7,295 bases of DNA from Gammaproteobacteria bacterium (GTDB taxonomy: Bacteria > Pseudomonadota > Gammaproteobacteria > Chromatiales > Chromatiaceae): contig SBFV01000370.1 of the NCBI GenBank assembly GCA_006227775.1, positions 1 through 7,295 on the forward strand, in the 5' to 3' direction. The number at the start of each line of letters is the position of its first letter. Position 1 is the first letter of the stretch. The position numbers and the translations under genes were made by a program. The notes below the pieces were generated by a model. The model did no database searches. It worked only from the letters and a program-made list of their open reading frames with translations, and was not told the origin of the DNA. This document shows, piece by piece, positions 1-4,907 of this stretch.

Positions 1-485
1 GGATAGATGAGCTGATTTCGGAACGCCTCCAGGGGCATGGCTTGGGTCGCGTCCCGGTCGCCGGTGAAGCGGCCCCAGACTTGGTCCCCTTCCACCCGCA
101 GCCAGAATTCGCCACAGTGGGATAAGGCCCAGCCTTGGCCGGGCTTGGCGCCCGGGCCGTTAAGGGCCAGGACCCAGCGGCTGCCGGGCGGAAAGTCTTC
201 CACGCTGGGCCGACAATGCAGGCCATCACCCATCTGGATCCGCATCCCGGAATCCAGCAGGCCGCCCTTGAGCACCTCCCGTACCCAGACCGCCATGGCC
301 GGCGCGGGATCAGGTTCATGGCGAAGGATGTCCCCGATGATGATCAGCGGCGCTTGGGGCGCCACCTGGAAAAAGCCGCCCAGCCAGGCACATGAACAGG
401 CGTCAGCCAAGCCAGGCGCGATCGCCAAACTCCCGGCTAGAAGCAGTCCCCGGACGGTCTTCACTCCTTTCAGGATGGGCACCAT
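1..485 (-). CDS. Secreted Cys-X-Cys protein, TIMP/netrin-like, partial (3' end beyond window)
   Basis: The frame is open for 161 codons from ATG at 483-485 and runs off the left edge. A GAGGTG Shine-Dalgarno sits just upstream of that ATG. Residues 1-29 form a signal peptide: basic start (K6, K9, R12), hydrophobic core LLLAGSLAIA, then GLADA. Cleavage after A29 would put C30 at the mature N-terminus, giving CSCAW. Further cysteines are C91 and C124. An N-terminal Cys-X-Cys directly after the signal peptide recalls the netrin-like fold of tissue inhibitors of metalloproteinases, which bacteria also encode; that assignment is inference. There is no lipobox leucine at -3, so a periplasmic or secreted soluble protein is likelier than a lipoprotein. 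The motifs VLKGGLLDSG, QMGDGLHCRP and LALNGPGAKPG look conserved rather than random. I do not know its substrate or partner, and nothing in it resembles a metabolic enzyme. Confidence 0.75.
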   Translation of the reverse strand, partial: MVPILKGVKTVRGLLLAGSLAIAPGLADACSCAWLGGFFQVAPQAPLIIIGDILRHEPDPAPAMAVWVREVLKGGLLDSGMRIQMGDGLHCRPSVEDFPPGSRWVLALNGPGAKPGQGWALSHCGEFWLRVEGDQVWGRFTGDRDATQAMPLEAFRNQLIY

Positions 486-676
486 AAACACCTCGCATCG
501 CGACGCAGGGTGAAAGAGGCAGGATGAGCGGCTGAATTGATAGACGCAATTGTGGCCTTGTTTCAGGGCGCTGACAGGGGGCGGTCTTGACTGGCCCATG
601 ACAGATCAAGCTACCATTGGGGTGTGCCGGTGTAGTTGAACCCCAGCCATCAGCCCCAACCCCAGGAGGCTAACCC

Positions 677-754
677 ATGAACGCCGTCGAGATTGAAGAA
701 GCCGTCTCCGCCCTGGCGGAGCAACCCTTCGACCCAGAAGCGTTGTCAAGATGA
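677..754 (+). pseudogene. Truncated N-terminus of a class I SAM-dependent DNA methyltransferase
   Basis: An excellent ribosome binding site (AGGAGG, 664-669, 7 nt before the ATG) precedes a frame of only 25 codons starting MNAVEIEEAVSALAEQPFD and ending at TGA 752-754. From memory of the family, this opening matches the start of large class I SAM-dependent DNA methyltransferases of type IIG/YeeA style, where a phrase like PFDxxEFPFAFL follows; here the similarity stops after about residue 20. Downstream, a different frame stays open to a TGA at 777-779 that overlaps the Fic start codon as ATGA, as expected for the end of a coupled upstream gene. The simplest reading is an internal deletion that removed almost the whole methyltransferase and fused its first codons out of frame to its last ones. 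The same RBS and leader may still drive the Fic gene. The alternative is a short leader peptide. Confidence 0.6.
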
Positions 755-775
755 CCGCGCCCAAGGGCTAAAGCG

Positions 776-1630
776 ATGACGATACCCAATCTGAGAGCTC
801 TCGGTGGACTCGACCGCGATTTGCAACAGTCACTGCTGAACCAGATCCGCGACCTATGGACTCACACCTCCACCGCCCTGGAAGGCAACACCCTTACCTT
901 GGGCGAGACCAAGTTCGTCATCGAGGAGGGGCTGACGGTTTCCGGGAAGCCGTTGAAGGATCATCAAGAGGTGATGGGGCATGCGCGGGCGATCGCGCTG
1001 ATCTACGCGGGGCTTGATGGGCCTATCACAGAATCGCGCCTGTTCGACCTGCACCGGGCAGTCCAGTCTGAAATCGTGACCGACATCTACAAGCCTTACG
1101 GCGCCTGGAAGCTAGAGCCGAACGGGACCTATGCCGTGACCGAGGACGGGCGCCAGACCTTCATCGAATACGCCTCCCCCGGAGACGTGCCTCCGCTGAT
1201 GACCGTGTGGTTGGCCGAGCTCAATCGGCTCGCTGTCGAGTCCCTGAGTGAGACGGACGCGGTCGATGCCTATGCCCGGCTGCACCTGGGGTTCCTGCAT
1301 GTGCATCCGTTCTGGGACGGCAACGGGCGCATGGCCCGCCTGTTGAGCAACATCCCGGTCCTGCGATCCGGCCACCTGCCGGTGGTGATCGACGTGCGCG
1401 ACCGCAAGGAATACATCGACATCCTGGCCCGCTACGAACTGGCAAGTGGACAGCTCACGACCGAGACCGGTGTTTGGCCTGCCGAGGCCCTGGTGGCGCC
1501 CTTCCGGGCGTTTTGCCAGCGGTCCTACCAGGCGACGCGCCACCTCGTCCAACAGGCGAACGATCAACAGGCGAAGCGCAACCTGCCCCAGAATGGGTCC
1601 CCTTCCACCCTTTCAGGATCAGCACCTTAG
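776..1630 (+). CDS. Fic family protein (AMPylase-type) with N-terminal autoinhibitory motif
   Basis: This 284-residue protein has the Fic core motif HPFWDGNGRMAR at residues 177-188, with catalytic H177, acidic D181, the anion-hole GNG and R185/R188 all present. Fic enzymes use ATP to put AMP, or sometimes another phosphate-containing group, on a target hydroxyl. An inhibitory helix motif (S/T)xxxE(G/N) is visible at residues 32-37 as S-TAL-E36-G37, making this a class II Fic with its inhibitory module in the same chain. An EY-containing flap segment precedes the core, and the last 25 residues look like an unstructured tail. The ATG at 776 overlaps the TGA of an upstream frame (ATGA) and lies 21 nt after the methyltransferase remnant, suggesting former translational coupling to a restriction-modification-type gene. 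The stop falls 5 bp from the convergent pirin stop. The active site is complete, so it is probably functional; its target is unknown. Confidence 0.93.
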   Translation: MTIPNLRALGGLDRDLQQSLLNQIRDLWTHTSTALEGNTLTLGETKFVIEEGLTVSGKPLKDHQEVMGHARAIALIYAGLDGPITESRLFDLHRAVQSEIVTDIYKPYGAWKLEPNGTYAVTEDGRQTFIEYASPGDVPPLMTVWLAELNRLAVESLSETDAVDAYARLHLGFLHVHPFWDGNGRMARLLSNIPVLRSGHLPVVIDVRDRKEYIDILARYELASGQLTTETGVWPAEALVAPFRAFCQRSYQATRHLVQQANDQQAKRNLPQNGSPSTLSGSAP

Positions 1631-1635
1631 ACCGC

Positions 1636-2487
1636 TCACGACGACACGTCGCCATAGAAATCGCGTATGGCCTGGACAATCTCCTCGCGGCGATTCATGA
1701 CGAAGGGGCCGTGACCGACGATGGGCTCGTTGAGCGGTTCCCCGGATAGCAACAGGACGGTGGCGTCCTCAGCGATCTCGGCGGCGACCAGCGTCCCTTC
1801 GCGCTCCAGGACGGCGAGCTCGGCGGCCCCCACGGCATGCGCGCCGATCAGGAGCGAACCCCCCAGGACGAACAGCGCCGTGGTGTGTCCCTCGGGCAGC
1901 GTGAGGGAGAGCGAGCGGCCCGCCTTCAGGCGCAGATCCCAGACGTTCAGCGGCGAAAAGGTGCGCGCGGCGCCTGGGGTGCCCTCATGGGCGCCGGCGA
2001 TGATCCGGGCGCTGCCCGCCGCGCCTGGCAATTCCACCGTCGGAATCTGGTCGGCGCTGATGCCCTGGTAGCCCGGGGGTGCCATCTTGTCCTTGGCGGG
2101 CAGGTTGACCCAGAGCTGGACCATCTCGAAGCGCCCACCCCGGCGGGCGAAGTCGGCGCTGTGGAACTCTTCGTGCAGGATCCCCGCAGCCGCCGTCATC
2201 CATTGCACGTCGCCGGGACCCATGGTGCCGCCACCGCCCGCGGAGTCGCGATGGGTAACGCCGCCGGCATAGACGATGGTGACCGTCTCGAAGCCCCGGT
2301 GGGGATGCTGACCGATGCCGAGCTTCATGGCCGTCGGTGGGAAGTCGGCGGGACCGGCATAGTCCAGCAGCAGGAAGGGTGACAATTCCGCGCCGACATC
2401 CTGATAGGAAAAGATGCTGCGCACCGGAAAGCCATCACCCACCCAGTGCTGGCCAGCGCCGCGCTTGATGAAGGTCAGTTGTTTCAT
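1636..2487 (-). CDS. Pirin family protein (bicupin)
   Basis: At 283 residues this is a typical-length pirin, a two-cupin iron-binding protein. The N-terminal cupin carries the expected metal ligands: H61 and H63 in GQHPHRGFET, then H105 and E107 in GILHEEFH, corresponding to His56, His58, His101 and Glu103 of human pirin. The signatures GGVTHRDSAG and GPGDVQWMTA lie between them. The C-terminal cupin (about 160-250) ends in the usual SGEPLNEPIVGHGPFVMN and an amphipathic helix. Bacterial pirins include quercetin dioxygenases and regulators; which applies cannot be told from sequence. The start is supported by AGAGG five bases before the ATG. It is divergent from the HD hydrolase gene, with about 270 bp between start codons. 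It converges on the Fic gene with no room for a terminator, so read-through antisense transcription between the two is likely. Confidence 0.95.
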   Translation of the reverse strand: MKQLTFIKRGAGQHWVGDGFPVRSIFSYQDVGAELSPFLLLDYAGPADFPPTAMKLGIGQHPHRGFETVTIVYAGGVTHRDSAGGGGTMGPGDVQWMTAAAGILHEEFHSADFARRGGRFEMVQLWVNLPAKDKMAPPGYQGISADQIPTVELPGAAGSARIIAGAHEGTPGAARTFSPLNVWDLRLKAGRSLSLTLPEGHTTALFVLGGSLLIGAHAVGAAELAVLEREGTLVAAEIAEDATVLLLSGEPLNEPIVGHGPFVMNRREEIVQAIRDFYGDVSS

Positions 2488-2545
2488 GATTGCCTCTGCA
2501 AGTTGATGGCGACACCTTAGGGCAGCGGCAATTCGCCGACCAGAT

Positions 2546-2562
2546 GGTATACCTTGCGCAAG
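2546..2562. promoter_or_regulatory. Adjacent palindromes in the pirin/HD divergent intergenic region
   Basis: Two perfect palindromes sharing one base lie about 60 bp upstream of the pirin start: GGTATACC (2546-2553) and CTTGCGCAAG (2553-2562). They sit between divergent genes, where an operator would be expected, and the TATACC could also act as a -10 element reading toward pirin. No matching -35 was found at a normal distance. No regulator is recognised for these half-sites, so this is a candidate operator only. Confidence 0.2.
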
Positions 2563-2757
2563 AACCCGGGTGATCAGGAACGACGGATTGGGGTACTACC
2601 CGACCAGCAGGCCTGTCCCTTGAACATTCTCTATCCTAGATATACCCCGAGCCGGCTTCTTAAAGGTCATGAATCATGATGTCTGAACTTAAATCAAAAA
2701 AGGCTGACCGCCGGGACTATGCTAAAGCCGGATTACTCCACCCCACCGAGAAAACCC

Positions 2758-3357
2758 ATGGCAATCCCCTTGACTTTCTTCAATGCCGCCCTGGCCATGG
2801 CCGCCGAGGCCCATCAGGGGCAAATCCGCAAAGGCACCGCCAATGCCCTGGGCCTGCCGCTGCCCTACATCACCCACCCGGTGGCAGTGGCGACCCTGGT
2901 GCAGCGTTATGGCGGCGATGAGGAGCAGATCCTCGCCGCCCTGCTCCATGACGTGCTGGAGGATGGGGGACCGGCCTGGCGCGAGCCCATCCGCGCCGCC
3001 TTCGGCGACGGCGTCCTGGCCCTGGTCGAGTTCTGCACCGACGGGGTGCCGGATGCCACCGGCCTCAAGCCGCCCTGGCGGGCGCGCAAGGAGGCCTATC
3101 TCGCCCATCTGCGGGCGGCAACGGGTCCCGGTCTGCTGGTGTCGGCCTGCGACAAGCTGACCAACCTCCAGGCCATCCTGCTCGATCTGACCGAGATCGG
3201 TGAATCCGTCTGGGAGCGCTTCACCGCCGGCAAAGAGGGTTCCCTGTGGTACTACGCCAGTCTGGTCAACGCCTTTTCGGGCCGGGTGCCACTACCCTTG
3301 GAGCGGGCCTTGCACCGCGATTGGGCTGCGGTGCGGGCGATCTGCTCACCGCGTTAA
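2758..3357 (+). CDS. HD-domain hydrolase, MESH1/SpoT-hydrolase-like
   Basis: This 199-residue all-helical HD protein matches the hydrolase half of RelA/SpoT enzymes and small alarmone hydrolases of the MESH1 type. Metal ligands are all visible: H40 (ITHPVAVA), H64-D65 (LLHDVLED) and D132 (ACDKLTN), with E68 and N136 at the same spacings as Glu65 and Asn126 of human MESH1, whose ligands are His35, His61, Asp62 and Asp122. The opening AHQGQIRKGT is also typical. Known activities in the family are removal of the 3' pyrophosphate of (p)ppGpp and, for MESH1, NADPH dephosphorylation; which applies here is not shown. I chose ATG 2758 because the family usually starts just before the AAxAHxGQ helix. 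An in-frame ATG at 2719 would add 13 residues, and neither has a good Shine-Dalgarno. The 3' end lies in a duplicated segment whose second copy is broken. Confidence 0.9.
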   Translation: MAIPLTFFNAALAMAAEAHQGQIRKGTANALGLPLPYITHPVAVATLVQRYGGDEEQILAALLHDVLEDGGPAWREPIRAAFGDGVLALVEFCTDGVPDATGLKPPWRARKEAYLAHLRAATGPGLLVSACDKLTNLQAILLDLTEIGESVWERFTAGKEGSLWYYASLVNAFSGRVPLPLERALHRDWAAVRAICSPR

Positions 3358-3414
3358 CATCGCCCACACCCTGTGGGGCGACTGACCCATGACGCGCACC
3401 ATGCGCACCCAGAG
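3243..3414 (+). repeat. 172-bp direct repeat, copy A
   Basis: This segment matches 4169-4340 without gaps, offset 926 bp, at 165 of 172 positions. The mismatches are at 3255, 3274, 3282, 3291, 3315, 3353 and 3371. Homology may extend four bases left with one more mismatch and stops sharply at 3414 on the right. It covers the last 37 codons of the HD hydrolase plus the last 22 codons, in antisense, of the reductase found intact at 4272-4907. In this copy the HD frame is intact and the reductase tail is orphaned. Confidence 0.97.
3346..3414 (-). pseudogene. Orphan C-terminal tail of the Rossmann reductase
   Basis: The last 22 codons and TGA stop of the reductase gene are present here as a detached copy, reading LWVRMVRVMGQSPHRVWAML then TR. 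It differs from the intact gene at M-to-R in SPHMVW and R-to-T in MLRR. The frame stays open upstream only through low-complexity sequence (PYPFPYPSS) that is not reductase, so this is a relic without a start or domain. It shows that the convergent HD/reductase junction was once contiguous here. The ends of the two frames overlap by 12 bp (3346-3357). Confidence 0.85.
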
Positions 3415-3442
3415 GGAGGAGGGATAAGGGAAGGGATAAGGG
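3414..3442 (+). other. G-quadruplex-forming motif at the left insert boundary
   Basis: Five GGG tracts (3414-3416, 3421-3423, 3428-3430, 3433-3435, 3440-3442) are separated by loops AGGA, ATAA, AA and ATAA. This satisfies the usual four-tract, 1-7-nt-loop rule with one tract to spare. The unit GGGATAA recurs, so it is also a short imperfect tandem repeat. The first tract overlaps the last base of direct repeat copy A, placing the motif exactly at the join between repeat and insert. Confidence 0.7.
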
Positions 3443-3753
3443 ATAGGAAATCCAACCCCACGGGCGGCTGGCGTCGGGCGGACGTTACCATCTCTGGGAG
3501 GCGCGCGGGAGCCGACGGCGATGGACCGGGGTGAGGTAGCCATCTCGGAGGGGGCCGAGCGGGTCTCGGGGGGGCCGCGGCGAGGCACCCTGCGCTGCCT
3601 CGCCGAGGGCCTGGTCCAGCCCTGGCGGATGCGCCGCGAGCGCAAGACGCCCGGCTATACCACCGATTGGCGGGAACTGCCCGTGGTGGGGTTGGGGGCT
3701 CGTCACCCCCACTACACTCATGTTCACCGTCTCAACAATGCCACGACTTAGCC
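3415..3753. other. Insert left half: no recognised gene, hairpin-rich
   Basis: These 339 bp between the first repeat and the DUF2784 gene hold no protein I recognise. One plus-strand frame, 3521-3751 (76 codons, MDRGEVAISEGAERV...), has a weak GGGAG nine bases before its ATG and ends two bases before the DUF2784 start, so a small coupled gene is conceivable but unsupported. The region contains at least three hairpins: CTCGG/CCGAG at 3544-3559, a 9-bp perfect stem at 3579-3604, and TGGGGG/CCCCCA at 3693-3711. The 12-mer TGGCGTCGGGCG at 3469-3480 recurs at 5364-5375, in the first arm and loop of another hairpin. A structured RNA, an intergenic repeat element or a gene relic are all possible. 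Confidence 0.4.
3579..3604. repeat. Perfect 9-bp inverted repeat (hairpin) in the insert
   Basis: GGCGAGGCA (3579-3587) and TGCCTCGCC (3596-3604) are perfect reverse complements around an 8-nt loop CCCTGCGC. No T-run follows on either strand, so it is not an intrinsic terminator. It lies inside the unassigned half of the inserted segment and has the same loop length as the hairpin at 5361-5388, although the stems differ. Confidence 0.6.
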
Positions 3754-4146
3754 ATGACAGAAATAATCACTTTACTCGCGGACATGGTGTTGCTCGCCCA
3801 TTTTGGCCTCGTTGTGTTCGTGGTTGGCGGCCTCGCCGTCATCCTGGTGGGCAACCTGCTTGCATGGCAATGGGTAAACAATCCCTGGTTCCGGCTTGCC
3901 CATATCGCGACCATCGCGGTTGTAGTCACGGCGTCGTGGCTGGGCATCACCTGCCCCTTAACCACCCTGGAGTCCTGGCTGCGCGCGCAAGCGGGAGCGA
4001 GCGGCTATGACGCAAGTTTTATCGAACACTGGGTTCAGCGAATTCTCTTCCACGAGGCACCGCCCTGGGTCTTTGCCAGCGCCTACACGGCATTCGGGTT
4101 GCTTGTTGCCGCCGCCTGGTGGTACTTCCCCCCAAGGCATCGTTAG
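3754..4146 (+). CDS. DUF2784 family small membrane protein
   Basis: This 130-residue hydrophobic protein fits DUF2784 in length and layout. A long N-terminal membrane segment (about 6-38) contains the family's early H16. A second segment (about 46-66) leads into the diagnostic GITCPLTTLESWLR (64-77), and a third lies at about 105-125 (WVFASAYTAFGLLVAAAWWYF). Between segments two and three is GYDASFIEHWV, matching the family's GY..(G)FIEHY region. It sits in the inner membrane; no biochemical function is known for the family. I chose ATG 3754 because upstream in-frame codons to 3667 read as non-family sequence, but no strong Shine-Dalgarno precedes either start. Its composition is lower in GC than its neighbours: by hand count about 59% over 3781-3900 against 75% over 2941-3000. 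It lies wholly within the segment bracketed by the 172-bp repeats, so it probably arrived with that segment. Confidence 0.85.
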   Translation: MTEIITLLADMVLLAHFGLVVFVVGGLAVILVGNLLAWQWVNNPWFRLAHIATIAVVVTASWLGITCPLTTLESWLRAQAGASGYDASFIEHWVQRILFHEAPPWVFASAYTAFGLLVAAAWWYFPPRHR

Positions 4147-4168
4147 CCAAGACGATGATTAGATGTTA

Positions 4169-4283
4169 CCTGTGGTACTAAGCCAGTCTGGTCAACGCCA
4201 TTTCGGGACGGGTGCCGCTACCCTTGGAGCGGGCCTTGCATCGCGATTGGGCTGCGGTGCGGGCGATCTGCTCACCGCCTTAA
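4169..4283 (+). pseudogene. Orphan 3' fragment of the HD hydrolase gene
   Basis: This is the second copy of the HD hydrolase 3' end, covering its last 37 codons and stop. It is broken: the codon equal to TAC at 3253-3255 is TAA at 4179-4181. It also carries F-to-I and R-to-P changes relative to the intact gene. There is no start or upstream domain, because DUF2784 and 22 bp of spacer precede it. It overlaps the intact reductase 3' end on the other strand by 12 bp, reproducing the tail-to-tail overlap seen in copy A. Confidence 0.85.
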
Positions 4284-4340
4284 CATCGCCCACACCATGT
4301 GGGGCGACTGACCCATGACGCGCACCATGCGCACCCAGAG
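4169..4340 (+). repeat. 172-bp direct repeat, copy B
   Basis: This is the gapless second copy of 3243-3414 (165/172 identical). Here the minus-strand reductase frame is intact and continues past the repeat edge at 4341 into its own coding sequence, while the plus-strand HD tail has a premature stop. The left edge abuts the segment just after the DUF2784 stop. Confidence 0.97.
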
Positions 4341-4907
4341 CAGAGTCATGTGCTCCAAATGCAGGGCCTGCTCCAAGCCGCCGACATCGAGCGGACTCCA
4401 TCCCAATTGTGCTATCAATTCGCCCACCACCTTCTTGGCGTCCATATCGTTGCCGCAATACATCATCACCGGCTTGACGTTGTAGCCGGGATAGGACGTG
4501 TCCTCGAAGTTCTCAAAGCCATAGATCGTGAACGCCTTCACCACCTTGGCTTCCGGCGCCATTCGCTGGATAAGTTCCGAACCGGATTCAAGGCTGTTCA
4601 AGCCGTGGCTGAGGTTGGCGCCCACCGGGTTGGTACAGTCGATGAGTATCTTTCCGCGCATCTCATCGGCCACCGCTTCGATCGCCGCTTGATTGGCTTG
4701 GAACGGCGTGGCGAGGAAAACAACCTCGGCCTGCCTGACCGCTTCCCGCGGGGCGGCAACATCGAGGTTGGGGTTCTTCGCCAGAGCGGTTTTCAACCGC
4801 TCCGAGCGCGGATCATTAGCCGCCAATGTGACTTGGTGACCAAGACGTTGAAGGTGGTCCGCCAAGGGGGCACCCACCTGACCATAACCCAGGAACGCAA
4901 TGTTCAT
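4272..4907 (-). CDS. NAD(P)-binding reductase, NADPH-dependent F420 reductase-like
   Basis: This 211-residue protein begins with a Rossmann dinucleotide-binding fold. The glycine motif G7-x-G9-x-x-G12 lies in MNIAFLGYGQVG, and NDPRSE (31-36) follows the second strand where the 2'-phosphate of NADP is read. Later landmarks are EVVFLATPFQA, ILIDCTNPVG and VVKAFTIYGFENFED, then the C-terminal helices EHMTLLWVRMVRVMGQSP. This is the layout of the F420-dependent NADP oxidoreductase family (Fno-like, COG2085). Most proteobacterial members probably act on other substrates, since F420 is uncommon there, so the electron partner is open. AAGGAG eight bases before the ATG supports the start. Its last 23 codons, counting the stop, lie in direct repeat copy B, and it once converged on the HD hydrolase gene with overlapping ends. 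Confidence 0.88.
   Translation of the reverse strand: MNIAFLGYGQVGAPLADHLQRLGHQVTLAANDPRSERLKTALAKNPNLDVAAPREAVRQAEVVFLATPFQANQAAIEAVADEMRGKILIDCTNPVGANLSHGLNSLESGSELIQRMAPEAKVVKAFTIYGFENFEDTSYPGYNVKPVMMYCGNDMDAKKVVGELIAQLGWSPLDVGGLEQALHLEHMTLLWVRMVRVMGQSPHMVWAMLRR

Noticed and set aside
403..609. Minus-strand 68-codon frame covering the start of the secreted protein
   Set aside because: It is out of frame with the signal-peptide protein at 1-485, has no motif, and is explained as a shadow plus upstream leader.
587..617. TTGACT...TACCAT as a promoter for the methyltransferase remnant and Fic
   Set aside because: The spacing is 19 bp and the -10 is poor; no better pair was found, so the promoter is not called.
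83..1611. 15-mer GGTCCCCTTCCACCC shared between about 83-97 and the Fic 3' end
   Set aside because: Flanks do not match and the surrounding sequences are coding on opposite strands; probably chance.
2620..2646. TTGAAC...TATACC as a promoter for the HD hydrolase
   Set aside because: Spacer is only 15 bp; possible but too weak to annotate.
2676..2921. Plus frame starting MMSELKSKKADRRDYAK overlapping the HD gene
   Set aside because: It runs out of frame into the HD gene, where it becomes shadow sequence (GRRGPSGANPQRHRQ...); the HD frame has full catalytic motifs.
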